Shown here: positions 1 through 9,700 of the stretch, in pieces
Position numbering within the stretch: position 1 is the stretch's first letter
Layout: each line of letters starts with the position of its first letter
NCBI RefSeq assembly: GCF_030815415.1
Contig: NZ_JAUSWW010000001.1
Coordinates: 2,790,001 to 2,854,000, forward strand
Source: Streptomyces canus
GTDB taxonomy: Bacteria; Actinomycetota; Actinomycetes; Streptomycetales; Streptomycetaceae
Reading direction: 5' to 3'
DNA length: 64,000 bases
Position numbers and translations under genes: made by a program
Notes under the pieces: generated by a model
What the model saw: the letters and a program-made list of their open reading frames with translations, nothing else
What the model was told of the DNA's origin: nothing
The model's database searches: none

Positions 1-171
1 GGGGTGGACTCCGGCGATCGTCTTGACCAGCGTGGACTTTCCTGCGCCGTTGTCGCCGACCAGCGCGACTACTTCTCCGGCGTGGACCTCCAGCTCGACA
101 TCGGTGAGTGCCTGCACAGCACCGAATCGCTTGGAAACTCCGCGCAACGCCAGCACGGGCGTAGCGGACAC
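1..171 (-). CDS. xylG: Sugar ABC transporter ATP-binding protein, N-terminus (partial)
   Basis: Partial gene running off the left edge; only about 57 N-terminal residues are visible. They begin an ABC ATPase domain with a Walker A motif, GDNGAGKST. The GTG at 171 is preferred because AAGGAG at 181-186 sits 9 nt upstream; an in-frame ATG at 180 directly abuts that ribosome binding site. It follows the XylF-like binding protein on the same strand, so it is the expected energising subunit of a pentose (xylose-type) importer. The permease would lie outside the window. The substrate is inferred from the neighbouring binding protein and ROK regulator. Confidence 0.85.
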   Translation of the reverse strand, partial: MSATPVLALRGVSKRFGAVQALTDVELEVHAGEVVALVGDNGAGKSTLVKTIAGVHP

Positions 172-385
172 GTGAACCATCTCCTTCGCCGCCTGACCGG
201 CGGGGATGCCGCGCTTGGGATGAGAGCGCGGAGGGGGGTGCCGAAGGGGGCACCGACTTACTGATGAACTTGCGCGCGGCCCGTGCCTCTTGGCAACGGG
301 CGCGCTCACCGTGTTTCCGTCCGGCGCCCGTCCCACAGCGGGGTGTGAAGGCGGGGCGGGCGCCGGAGGGGCTTGTACCTGCCGG

Positions 386-415
386 GAGGGCGTGCCGGAG
401 CAGAGGCACGCCCTC
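386..415 (-). terminator. Intercistronic stem-loop between binding protein and ATPase genes
   Basis: Perfect 11-bp inverted repeat: gagggcgtgcc (386-396), an 8-nt loop, and ggcacgccctc (405-415). It lies just after the binding-protein stop and before the ATPase start. Such hairpins commonly attenuate transcription or protect the 3' end of the upstream message, giving more binding protein than ATPase. There is no clear U-tract, so partial termination is an inference. Confidence 0.6.
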
Positions 416-425
416 GGGGCGGTGG

Positions 426-1523
426 TTACTGCAGACCGGCCGTCTTGCACTTGGCGGCGTACTCGGCGGTGCAGATCTGCTGCACGGTGTACAGCTTGTC
501 CTTGATCACCGTGTCCTTGATGTTGTCGACGGTGACGGAGACCGGGGTCAGCAGCTGCGACGGAACCTTGTCGCCGGAGCCGTTGGTCATGGTCTGCGTG
601 GCGAGGGAGTCGATGCTCTTGCCCTCGAGCAGGTTGACCGCGAGCTGGGCGGCCGCGTCGGCCTCCGGCTTGAAGGCCTTGTAGACCGTGCTGGACTGCG
701 TACCGGCGACGATGCGCTGGATACCGGCGAGCTCGGCGTCCTGGCCCGTCAGCGGGATACCGGAGATGCCGGCGCCCTTGAGGGTGGTGGCGATGCCACC
801 GGCCATGCCGTCGTTGGCGGCGTAGACGCCGGCGATGTTCTTCTTGCCGAGCTGGGTGATCGCCGCCTTCATCTTCTGCGCGGCGACCGAGTCCTTCCAC
901 AGGCCGGACTGCTCGTAGGCGATCTTGACCTTGCCGTCGAGGACGCTGTGGGCGCCCTTCTTGAACAGCGCGGCGTTCGGGTCGGCGTCGTCACCGTTGA
1001 TCATGACGACGTTGGCCTTCGGGGTCGCCTTGTCGCCGAGGGAGTCGAGGAGGGCCTGGCCCTGGAGCTGGCCGACCTTCTCGTTGTCGAAGGAGACGTA
1101 CGCGGAGACCGGGCCCTGGGCCAGACGGTCGTACGCGATGACCTTGACGCCCTTCTTGACCGCGGCGTCGATCGAGGACTTGATGGCGGCCGAGTCCTGG
1201 GCGGAGACCACGATGACCTTCACGCCCTTGGTCACCATGGTGCTGACCTGCTGGGCCTGCTTCGCGGCGTCGGCGCCGGCGTTGTTGTAGGAGACCGTGC
1301 AGTCGTCGCACAGCTCCTTGACCTTGGCCTCGAAGAACGGCCGGTCGAACTGCTCGTAACGCGTGGTGACACTGTCGGGCAGGAGCAGGCCGATCGACTT
1401 TTTGTCGGAGCCGCTGCCGCCGCTGTCGTTGTCGTCGTCTCCGGCCTTGCCGCAAGCGGCGGCGGAGAGAGCAAGAGCCGAGACCAGAACGGGTACGGCC
1501 GCACGACGCATAAGCGTGTTCAC
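426..1523 (-). CDS. xylF: XylF-type sugar-binding lipoprotein
   Basis: A 365-residue periplasmic-binding-protein type I protein (RbsB/XylF superfamily). It has a lipoprotein signal peptide ending in the lipobox LSAAAC (Cys24), followed by a Asp/Gly/Ser-rich linker. The mature part has the features expected of D-xylose-binding proteins, including a [16 protein letters not shown] stretch and a [13 protein letters not shown] stretch. It should capture the sugar outside the membrane for the importer whose ATPase follows. The ROK regulator is immediately upstream on the same strand. In S. coelicolor the equivalent xylF is next to rok7B7. Xylose is the likeliest ligand, but ribose-like sugars cannot be excluded from sequence alone. 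Confidence 0.88.
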   Translation of the reverse strand: MNTLMRRAAVPVLVSALALSAAACGKAGDDDNDSGGSGSDKKSIGLLLPDSVTTRYEQFDRPFFEAKVKELCDDCTVSYNNAGADAAKQAQQVSTMVTKGVKVIVVSAQDSAAIKSSIDAAVKKGVKVIAYDRLAQGPVSAYVSFDNEKVGQLQGQALLDSLGDKATPKANVVMINGDDADPNAALFKKGAHSVLDGKVKIAYEQSGLWKDSVAAQKMKAAITQLGKKNIAGVYAANDGMAGGIATTLKGAGISGIPLTGQDAELAGIQRIVAGTQSSTVYKAFKPEADAAAQLAVNLLEGKSIDSLATQTMTNGSGDKVPSQLLTPVSVTVDNIKDTVIKDKLYTVQQICTAEYAAKCKTAGLQ

Positions 1524-1596
1524 TTTTGAAACCTCCCTGACGAGGCCGCGTCGTTGCGGCCGAGGTGGCTGGAAGTCAACTCGGCCGTACGTGCGA

Positions 1597-1615
1597 CGTC
1601 AAGAAGTAAATACTT
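1597..1615 (-). promoter_or_regulatory. Candidate xylF promoter -35 with AT-rich palindrome
   Basis: In the 121-bp gap upstream of xylF there is a minus-strand TTGACG (1597-1602). It lies next to AAGTA-AA-TACTT (1604-1615), a perfect 5-2-5 inverted repeat and an unusually AT-rich patch for this genome. It is a plausible operator for the adjacent ROK regulator, because ROK sites are typically AT-rich dyads. No convincing -10 hexamer was found. Confidence 0.4.
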
Positions 1616-1644
1616 AACGGGTTGGCAACGGCGGGTTTCGTTCT

Positions 1645-2844
1645 CTAAGTGAAGGCAGGGGCTGCTGCATGCAGCGTGCCGTCCAAAAGGGTCGAATCGC
1701 CCATCTCGCTGAGTGCGAGAGCGAGCGCTCCGAGCACCTCCGCACGGCCCCCAAGTGCCCCCGGGAGAACGGAGAGTTGACGTGCTGCGCTAGGGATGGC
1801 GTACCGGCTCACGGACTCCCTGATGGGGCCGAGCACCAGCTCACCGGCCTCGGCGAGATCACCGCCCAGGACCACCCTGCTCGGGTTCAGGAGATTGCAG
1901 AGATTGGCTACTCCACTGCCGATGTGTCGGCCGACGTCGGCGATCACCCGACGGCAGCCCGGGTCTCCGTCCCTGGCCAGCCGCACGACGCCTTCCATCG
2001 TCAGGTCGGTGCCGTGACTGGACTGAAGGAGCGGCAGCACATAGCGCGCGGCCGCGAAGGTCTCCAGGCAGCCGCGGTTTCCACAGCGGCAGACCGGGCC
2101 GGACTCATCAAGAGTAATATGCCCGATTTCTCCCGCTGTGCCACCCGGGCCCCGGTAGATCTTGCCGCTGATGACCAGGCCGGCACCCACACCACTGGCG
2201 ACCTTGATGTACGCCAGGTCCCTGGCGCCTCTGCCGGCCCCCCAGACCATCTCGCCGAGGGCGCCCAGGTTGGCGTCGTTGTCGACGTGCACGGGGACGC
2301 CCAGACGGCCTCCCAGCTCCTCGGCGGGCTTGGTGCCGATCCACCCCGGCAGGATCGCGGAGGAGCCGAGGGAACCGGACTCCAGGTCGATCGGGCCGGG
2401 GACACCGAGACCCACCCCGGCGATCTTGGAGCGGTCGACGCCGGTGGCCGCGATCAGGCGGTTGACCAGCTCTTCCGCCCGGTCGAAGCCCTGCGTCGAG
2501 GAGGCGTCCACGTCCAGCGGCTCGGACTCCTCGGCGAGCACCTGGTGGGCGAGGTTGCCGACCGCGACCCGCAGGTGCGTATGGCCGAAATCGACGCCGA
2601 TCACAATGCCGGCGTCCCCGCTGAGCGAGACGCTGCGGGCCCGCCGGCCGCCCGCCGACGTGGGCGTGACCTCGACGGTTCCGCCGTCCTTGAGCTCACG
2701 GACGATATTGGAGACGGTCGCGGCGGACAGCCCGGTGGTCCGGGCGATCTCCGCCTGGGTGAGCGACCCGGCCAGCCGGACGGCCCGGACCACCCGTTCC
2801 AGGTTGGCTCGGTGCAGTGACGACTGCGACCCCGGAGTCTCCAC
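1645..2844 (-). CDS. ROK-family transcriptional regulator
   Basis: 399 residues. The N-terminal winged HTH (about 12-60, LTQAEIARTTGLSAATVSN) is followed by a ROK/actin-fold domain from about residue 80 (VIGVDFGHTHLRVA). The ROK zinc site is intact: His242 in GHITL and the Cys cluster CRCGNRGCLE (252-261). Such proteins sense sugars or sugar phosphates. Its position immediately upstream of xylF matches Rok7B7 of S. coelicolor, a regulator of xylose use with pleiotropic effects on carbon control and antibiotics. It probably controls the downstream xylFG genes. The ATG start fits the family length. Confidence 0.9.
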   Translation of the reverse strand: METPGSQSSLHRANLERVVRAVRLAGSLTQAEIARTTGLSAATVSNIVRELKDGGTVEVTPTSAGGRRARSVSLSGDAGIVIGVDFGHTHLRVAVGNLAHQVLAEESEPLDVDASSTQGFDRAEELVNRLIAATGVDRSKIAGVGLGVPGPIDLESGSLGSSAILPGWIGTKPAEELGGRLGVPVHVDNDANLGALGEMVWGAGRGARDLAYIKVASGVGAGLVISGKIYRGPGGTAGEIGHITLDESGPVCRCGNRGCLETFAAARYVLPLLQSSHGTDLTMEGVVRLARDGDPGCRRVIADVGRHIGSGVANLCNLLNPSRVVLGGDLAEAGELVLGPIRESVSRYAIPSAARQLSVLPGALGGRAEVLGALALALSEMGDSTLLDGTLHAAAPAFT

Positions 2845-2970
2845 GACGACCTCCTGCGCGCGGGACCGCTTCTATGAGGCCCCGTGAATGTCCAACTAGT
2901 GAACTCTAAGCTGAGCCGTTCGGGTCGCCTTCCGTCAAGAGGTTGAACAGTATCCGCGGCTCCGGGCACG

Positions 2971-3012
2971 CGTGCGTACGCCGCTCCCAGGGCGGGGAAC
3001 GGCGTGCGCACG
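2971..3012 (-). terminator. Terminator after the permease operon
   Basis: Inverted repeat cgtgcgtacgccg (2971-2983) / cggcgtgcgcacg (3000-3012) with one G-T wobble and a 16-nt loop. It lies 27 bp beyond the permease stop and before the ROK gene, so it probably ends the 6443-3039 operon. Confidence 0.65.
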
Positions 3013-3038
3013 GTCGGTTCCGGAGCGCTACGCGCGCT

Positions 3039-3974
3039 TCACTTCAAGGTCGCGGATGTCAGGCCCGCCTGCACCTGACGCTGGAAGGACAGGTACACGA
3101 CCAGCATCGGGATCATGGCGATGGTCACCCCCGCGAAGAGCACCGGAAGATCCGAGGCGTACCCCTGTTGCTGCTGGAGCTGGATGAGCCCCTGGGTGAG
3201 GACATAGCGCTCCGGATCGTCGCCGCTCTGCGGCTGCATGAGGACCGTCGGCAGGATGAACTGGTTCCACTGGCCGAGGGTGTTGAAGATGCCGACACTG
3301 AGCAGACCCGCCTTCGCCATCGGCAGCATCACCTGGAAGAACGTCCGGGTGTGCGAGGCCCCGTCCAGGATCGCCGCCTCGAAGACCGCTGTCGGCAGGG
3401 TCCGGAAGAAGGCGTGCATGAAGAAGACCGTGAACGGCATCGAGTAGGCGATGTAGACCAGGATCAGACCCTGGTAGGTGTTCAGCATGTCCAGCCGTTT
3501 GACCATGAAGAACAGCGGGACGAGGGCGAGGAACACCGGGAACATCGCGCCGGCCACGAAGAAGTAGTACAGGAATCGGTTGCCCCAGAACTCGTAGCGG
3601 GCCAGCACGTACGCCGCCATCGAGCCGAACAGCATCGTCAGCGGCACCGAGAAGACCAGCACGATGACGGTGTTGACGAAGTAGTCGCCGATGCCCTTGT
3701 CCCAGGCGCGGGAGAAGACGTCCAGCGACCAGTTCTGCGGCCAGCCGAAGGCCGACCCGCCGATCTGGGCATCGGTCCTGAAGGAGCTCAGCACCAGCCA
3801 CAGCAGCGGCAGCACGATCAGCAGCGCCCACAGGGCGAGGAAGCCGTGCGAGAAGACGTTCAGTGCGAGGCCTTCACCGCGCGGGTCGCCGGGACGTGCC
3901 GGGGTCTTGCCGACCGAGGGCTGGGCGGGGACCGAACCGCCCGAGGCGGCGGTCTCCTTGAGGGGTGCGCTCAT
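3039..3974 (-). CDS. Sugar ABC transporter permease (MalG-like)
   Basis: 311-residue inner-membrane permease of the CUT1 carbohydrate-uptake class, with about six transmembrane helices. The EAA loop that contacts the ATPase is visible (EAAILDGASHTRTFFQVMLP). The ATG at 3974 is chosen because GGAGAG lies about 10 nt upstream and the start falls 20 nt after the partner permease stop. A much longer in-frame extension would overlap that partner. The operon has no ATPase gene. That is usual in Streptomyces, where the shared MsiK ATPase energises CUT1 systems. Substrate unknown; the context suggests oligosaccharides from plant polysaccharides. Confidence 0.9.
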   Translation of the reverse strand: MSAPLKETAASGGSVPAQPSVGKTPARPGDPRGEGLALNVFSHGFLALWALLIVLPLLWLVLSSFRTDAQIGGSAFGWPQNWSLDVFSRAWDKGIGDYFVNTVIVLVFSVPLTMLFGSMAAYVLARYEFWGNRFLYYFFVAGAMFPVFLALVPLFFMVKRLDMLNTYQGLILVYIAYSMPFTVFFMHAFFRTLPTAVFEAAILDGASHTRTFFQVMLPMAKAGLLSVGIFNTLGQWNQFILPTVLMQPQSGDDPERYVLTQGLIQLQQQQGYASDLPVLFAGVTIAMIPMLVVYLSFQRQVQAGLTSATLK

Positions 3975-3994
3975 GAGGTGTCTTCTCTCCCCGC

Positions 3995-4924
3995 TCAGAA
4001 CTCGACGCGGTCGCGGCGGGTGGCGCGCAACGTGAACACGGACACGATCAGGGTGAGAACGAGCATGACCACGCCCATGGCGCAGGCGTACCCGCTCTTG
4101 CCGTACAGCAGGAAGTTGCGCATCATCACGGTCGCCATGACCTCGCTGTGGTGGTCGGGACCGCCTCCGTAGTCGCCGGAGGTCATCGTGGAGACCAGGA
4201 TGAACATGTCCATCGCCGCGATGCCGAGATAGACCCAGGCGGTCTGCACGGACTCCCAGAGCAGGGGCAGCGTGATGCGGAAGAAGGACTGCGAGCGTCC
4301 GGCGCCGTCGATGAGCGCGGCCTCGTAGATGTCCTTCGGGATGGACTGCATGGCGGCGGAGAACAGCACGAGGTAGAACCCGACGCCGTGCCACACGACC
4401 ACCACGAGCAGCGCCCACAGCACGAGGTCGGGCTCGTTGAGCCACTCGATGGGACTCTGGGCGTCGACCAGGCCCAGCTTGATGAGGAGCCCGTTGAGCA
4501 TGCCGCCGCCGTCACTGCGGTAGACGGCCCCGAACAGCACCGCCATGATCGCCAGCGACAGCACCTGCGGGAAGAAGTAGATGATCTTGTAGTACTTGGA
4601 TCCGGCGACCCCCGCGACCCCGCCGGCCCGGCTGCGCCCGCCCACGTTGAGCATGAAGGCGAAGAACAGCGCGAGCAGAATCGTGACCAGGGGGATGAAG
4701 ATCAGGAACAGGATGTTGTGCCAGATCGCCCCCATGAAGATGTCGTCCTGGAACAGCGCCTTGTAGTTGTCCAGGCCGACGAACTTGAAGGTCTGGGACT
4801 GCCCCTTCCAGTCGGTCAGCGAATATCCGAACGTCTGGATGTACGGCCAGATCACGAAGGTCACATAGAGCGCCACGGGAGCGAAAAGAAATCCCGCGAC
4901 GAACCGGTACTGCCCTTTGCGCAT
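3995..4924 (-). CDS. Sugar ABC transporter permease (MalF-like)
   Basis: 309-residue CUT1 permease with about six membrane helices and the EAA loop EAALIDGAGRSQSFFRITLP. It begins with MRKGQYRFVAGFLFAPVALY, a short cytoplasmic tail running into helix 1. It is the second permease subunit of the importer whose binding lipoprotein is 73 bp upstream; the MalG-like gene follows 20 bp downstream. The arrangement binding protein-MalF-MalG without ATPase matches the S. coelicolor operon recalled next to rok7B7 (SCO6005-6007). Confidence 0.9.
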   Translation of the reverse strand: MRKGQYRFVAGFLFAPVALYVTFVIWPYIQTFGYSLTDWKGQSQTFKFVGLDNYKALFQDDIFMGAIWHNILFLIFIPLVTILLALFFAFMLNVGGRSRAGGVAGVAGSKYYKIIYFFPQVLSLAIMAVLFGAVYRSDGGGMLNGLLIKLGLVDAQSPIEWLNEPDLVLWALLVVVVWHGVGFYLVLFSAAMQSIPKDIYEAALIDGAGRSQSFFRITLPLLWESVQTAWVYLGIAAMDMFILVSTMTSGDYGGGPDHHSEVMATVMMRNFLLYGKSGYACAMGVVMLVLTLIVSVFTLRATRRDRVEF

Positions 4925-4997
4925 TGGCGTTTCCTGCCCCTGGTCTCCCGGCGGTACGCCCGCGCCCCCTTGCCGGGGGCGCGGGGCACTGTGCGAT

Positions 4998-6443
4998 CTA
5001 GTCCCGGTGGTTCTTCTTCGACTCCGGGTCCTTGGCCTGCTTGTCGACGGCGGCCTGGGCCCGCTTGAGCCACTCCGCCGGCTGGATGCGCTTGGCCATC
5101 AGCTCGTTGGACGCGTTCTCGATCGCCGTACCCATCTCGCTGTACCACTCGGTGTACAGGAAACGGAAGGTGTCGTCACCGGCCGCCTTGGACGCCTCGA
5201 CCGTCGACTGGGTGCCCGGTCGCAGCTGGACCCCGGTGTCGACGCCGTCCTTGACGATGGTCAGCGAGTTCGCCTCCTTGGCGAAGGTCGTCGACCACTC
5301 CTTCGACAGCATCATCCGCACGAACTCCTTGGCCGCGGGCAGGTTCTTGGCCTTGGCCGGGATGATGAAGGGCTCGCCGGAACCGGCCCGGATCGCCTCG
5401 AAGGGCAGCTTGCTGCCGGGCAGCAGCGGCATCGGCAGGAACTTCATGTCGAAGTCGGACGGGGTCGTCTTGAGCTGCTCGTTCTCCAGCCAGGAGCCGC
5501 TGGTGATGAACACGGCCTTGTACTGGTTCCAGCGGGTCTGGGACTCGGTGTGGGTCAGGCCGTTCGTGCCGGGCATCAAATAGCCCTTCTCGACGACCTC
5601 GTAGACCGCCTCGACGGCGGCCTTCGCGGCGTCGGAGCCCACGAACGCGTTGGGCTCGAGGTTGTCGATCGCCTTCATGGCCTCCAGGCCGCCGGTCTTG
5701 GCGATCAGGTCCATGATGGCGACGTTGATGTAGTACGGGTACTTGCCCTGATGGGCGAGGCCGCCGATGCCCTGGGACTTGGCGTCCTTGCAGATGGCGA
5801 GGAACTCGTCCCAGGTCTTGGGCTCCGTCCAGCCCTTCTCCTTGAAGAGCTTGCCGGAGTACCACAGGCCCCACACCGTGTAGATGTAGTTCAGGGCGAC
5901 GACCTTGCCGCCCTGCATGCCCGCGTCGAGGGTGCCGGGGATCAGCGTGTCGCGGACCTTCTTGGACGGGTCGTCGATCGACGGGGCGTCCAGGACCACG
6001 GCGAGGTCGAGCAGCTGGCCGTTCTTGTACAGCACGTCGATCGGGATCTGCTGGGCACCGGAGTCGTCCACGATGTCCGGCGGGTTGCCCGCGTTGAAGC
6101 GGGGCTGGAGCTTGCCGGTGATCTCCTGGGTGCCGGTGTGGACGGAGGTCACGCCCCACTTCTTCTTGAAGCTCGCCTCCCAGGCCTTGGCGTAGTCGTC
6201 GCCATAGCCGCCCTTGAAGATGACGACGTCGAGCTTGCTGCCGTCCTTCACGCCGAACGGGTTCGACTTGGAGGTCTTGCCCCCGGTGTCGTTGTCGGAA
6301 GTGTCGTCCCCGCCGCCGCTGGCGCAGGCGGACAGGACGCTCATGGTGGGTACGGAGATCAGACCGAGCGCGGCGGACCGCTTGATCAGATCGCGGCGGC
6401 CGACGGAGGCTTTGTTGCTGTTCTCGGCGGAAGTGGATCCCAT
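4998..6443 (-). CDS. Extracellular sugar-binding lipoprotein (CUT1 family)
   Basis: 481-residue family 1 extracellular solute-binding protein. The N-terminus carries a Tat-like twin-arginine stretch (GRRDLIKRS) and a lipobox LSAC, followed by a Gly/Asp-rich tether. ATG 6443 is preferred over a TTG two codons upstream because GAGGA lies 7 nt before it. It is the first gene of the binding protein-permease-permease operon ending near 3039 and is divergent from the GH92 gene. The ligand cannot be read from sequence; an oligosaccharide is likely. Confidence 0.9.
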   Translation of the reverse strand: MGSTSAENSNKASVGRRDLIKRSAALGLISVPTMSVLSACASGGGDDTSDNDTGGKTSKSNPFGVKDGSKLDVVIFKGGYGDDYAKAWEASFKKKWGVTSVHTGTQEITGKLQPRFNAGNPPDIVDDSGAQQIPIDVLYKNGQLLDLAVVLDAPSIDDPSKKVRDTLIPGTLDAGMQGGKVVALNYIYTVWGLWYSGKLFKEKGWTEPKTWDEFLAICKDAKSQGIGGLAHQGKYPYYINVAIMDLIAKTGGLEAMKAIDNLEPNAFVGSDAAKAAVEAVYEVVEKGYLMPGTNGLTHTESQTRWNQYKAVFITSGSWLENEQLKTTPSDFDMKFLPMPLLPGSKLPFEAIRAGSGEPFIIPAKAKNLPAAKEFVRMMLSKEWSTTFAKEANSLTIVKDGVDTGVQLRPGTQSTVEASKAAGDDTFRFLYTEWYSEMGTAIENASNELMAKRIQPAEWLKRAQAAVDKQAKDPESKKNHRD

Positions 6444-6552
6444 GCTCAAGTCCTCGCCTTCTCCAGGACTCAGGCGGTGAACCGGATCCTCCCGGGCACC
6501 GCGTTCGGGTCACGCTGGGTCGTGCAGGAAATGCGGTGAATCGCCGACAGGT

Positions 6553-6590
6553 ATAGTCCACTTCCCGCCAGCGGAGCAAGATCGAATGCA
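6553..6590 (-). promoter_or_regulatory. Candidate promoter of the binding-protein operon
   Basis: On the minus strand a TTGCTC hexamer is followed after about 18 nt by TATACC, roughly 110 bp upstream of the lipoprotein ATG. This is a plausible sigma-70-type promoter within the 346-bp divergent intergenic region. The spacing is acceptable but the -35 is weak. Confidence 0.35.
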
Positions 6591-6702
6591 AGGTTGACCA
6601 TGGGTCTTTTCCGAGTTGAGACCTCCCGGAAATATGTACGGCCTGTGTGCTCCCTGACGGAAAAATGCCCGTCATTATGCCCGAATGCCACACCCAACAC
6701 CC

Positions 6703-6764
6703 TTGACATCGCTGACCACTTGGGTCACAACTGATCCTTGCGCATCGAAGTTGACAACGTTGTC
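6703..6764 (+). promoter_or_regulatory. Promoter and LacI-like operator of the GH92 gene
   Basis: TTGACA (6703-6708) and ACAACT (6727-6732) with 18-nt spacing form a candidate promoter. Downstream is a perfect 12-bp palindrome, GACAACGTTGTC (6753-6764), about 15-25 nt past the predicted start site. AACGTT-centred dyads are typical of LacI-family repressors. The identical 12-mer occurs once more, in an intergenic region at 21998-22009. Confidence 0.55.
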
Positions 6765-6789
6765 CGCGATGGCAGGAGGGTGCTGGCAC

Positions 6790-9700
6790 ATGCGGCACAG
6801 AGCTCGGTACAGACGAGGCCCGGCGGTCGTTCTCACCACCGCCTTTGCTTTGGCCATGGGTTCCCAGGGGGCCGCGACCGCCCTGCCGGAGGCGCCCGGC
6901 GCCGACCGGGAGTTCGCGTCCTCCTTCGAGGCGGACGATCCGGTGCCGGACTGGACCGACACGGTGGAGCGCGCCTCGGGCGTCGACGGCGGCTACAGCA
7001 GCGGCATCCCGGGCAATGTGACCGACCGCGTCACGGACGTCCGCGCGAGCGCCGAGAACACCTCCGGCGGCGAGGTGAAGGAGAACCTCGTCGACGGCGA
7101 GCCGGGCACCAAATGGCTGGCGTTCCAGCCCACCGGCTGGGTGGAGTTCGACCTGGACAAACCGCGAAAGATCCTGACGTACGCCCTGGTCTCGGCCAAC
7201 GACCACGCCGAGCGCGACCCCAGGGACTGGACGCTTCAGGGCTCGGCGGACGGCAAGGACTGGAAGACCCTCGACACCCGCTCCGGCCAGTCCTTCGCCG
7301 AACGCTTCCAGACGAAGTCGTACGACCTCGCGGAGCCGGCCGAGTACCAGCACTTCCGCCTCGACGTCACCGCCGACAACGGCGCCCCGGACATCCTTCA
7401 GCTCGCCGACGTGCAGTTCTCCACGGGCGGCGGCAACGGGCCCGTCCCGCCCGACATGCTCTCGCTGGTCGACCGCGGCCCGAACGGCTCCCCCACCGCG
7501 AAGGCGCGGGCCGGCTTCACCGGGAAGCGGGCGCTGCGGTACGCCGGGCGGCACACCGCGGACGGGCGGGCGTACTCGTACAACAAGGTCTACGACGTGA
7601 ACGTGGCCGTCGGTCCCGACACCCGGCTGGCGTACCGCGTCTTCCCGTCGATGGCGGACGGCGACCGGGACTACGCGGCGACGAACGTGGCGGTCGACCT
7701 GGCCTTCACGGACGGCACGTATCTGAGCGGCCTCGGGGCCCGGGACCAGCACGGATTCGAGCTGTCGCCGCAGGGGCAGGGCGCCGCGAAGGCGCTGTAC
7801 GTCAACCAGTGGAACGACGTGTCCTCGCGGATCGGTTCGGTCGCGGCCGGGAAGACGGTCGACCGGATCCTGGTGGCCTACGACTCCCCCGGCGGCCCGG
7901 CGAGGTTCCGCGGCTGGCTGGACGACGTACGGCTCGGGCCGGTGGCGCCCGAGAAGCCGAAGGCCCACCTCTCGGACCACGCGCTGACCACCCGCGGCAC
8001 CAACTCCAGCGGGGCCTTCTCCCGCGGCAACAACTTCCCCGCGACCGCCGTGCCCCACGGCTTCAACTTCTGGACGCCGGTCACCAACGCCGGCTCGCTG
8101 AGCTGGCTGTACGACTATGCGCGGGCCAACAACGACGACAACCTGCCGACGATCCAGGCGTTCAGCGCGAGCCATGAGCCGAGCCCCTGGATGGGCGACC
8201 GGCAGACCTTCCAGGTGATGCCGTCCGTCGCCGCAGGCGTCCCGGAGACCGGCCGTGAGGCGCGGGAGCTGGCCTTCAGGCACGAGAACGAGACCGCGCG
8301 GCCGTACTACTACGGCGTGCGGTTCGAGAACGGGCTGAAGGCGGAGATGGCACCGACCGACCACGCGGCGGCGCTGCGCTTCACCTACCCCGGCGACCAG
8401 GCGAGCGTCCTCTTCGACAACGTGACGGACCAGGCGGGGCTGACGCTCGACAAGGCGGCCGGGGTGGTCACCGGGTACTCGGACGTGAAGTCCGGGCTGT
8501 CGACCGGGGCGACGCGGCTCTTCGTGTACGGGGTCTTCGACAAGCCGGTGGTCGAGGGCGACTCCAGCGGGGTCAAGGGCTATCTGCGGTTCAAGGACCG
8601 GACCGTCACCCTGCGGCTGGCGACCTCGCTCATCAGCGTCGACCAGGCCAGGGACAACCTGCGCCAGGAGATCCCGGACGGCACGTCCTTCGAGACGGTG
8701 AAGTCGCGTGCCCAGCGGCAGTGGGACCGGCTGCTCGGCAAGGTGGAGGTCGAGGGTGCCACCGAGGACCAGCTGACCACGCTGTACTCCAGTCTGTACC
8801 GGCTGTACCTGTACCCCAACTCCGGCTTCGAGAAGGTCGGTTCGACGGACAAGTACGCGTCGCCGTTCTCGCCGATGCCGGGTCCCGACACCCCGACGCA
8901 CACCGGGGCGAAGATCGTCGACGGGAAGGTGTACGTCAACAACGGCTTCTGGGACACGTATCGGACGACCTGGCCGGCGTACTCGCTCCTGACGCCCTCT
9001 CAGGCCGGTGAGATGGTCGACGGGTTCGTGCAGCAGTACAAGGACGGCGGGTGGACCTCGCGCTGGTCCTCCCCCGGTTACGCGGACCTGATGACCGGCA
9101 CGTCCTCGGACGTCGCCTTCGCGGACGCGTACGTCAAGGGCGTCGACTTCGACGCCAGGTCGGCGTACGAGGCGGCGCTGAAGAACGCGACGGTCGTGCC
9201 GCCCACGTCGGGCGTGGGCCGCAAGGGGATGGAGACCTCCCCGTTCCTCGGCTACACCGGCACCGAGACGCACGAGGGCCTGTCCTGGGCGCTGGAGGGC
9301 TATCTCAACGACTACGGCATCGCGCGGATGGGACAGGCGCTGTACGACGAGACGGGTGAGAAGCGGTACGCGGAGGAGTCGGAGTACTTCCTCAACCGGG
9401 CCAGGGAGTACGTCAACCTCTTCGATGCGCGGGCCGGCTTCTTCCAGGGGCGGGATCTCGCCGGTGACTGGCGGGTGGAGTCGTCGAAGTACGACCCTCG
9501 CGTCTGGGGCCACGACTACACGGAGACCAACGGCTGGGGGTATGCCTTCACCGCCCCGCAGGACAGCCGCGGGCTGGCCAACCTGTACGGCGGCCGCCGC
9601 GGGCTCGCCGAGAAGCTCGACGAGTACTTCGCCACGCCGGAGACGGCCTCGCCGGACTTCGTCGGCTCCTACGGCGGGGTCATCCACGAGATGACGGAGG

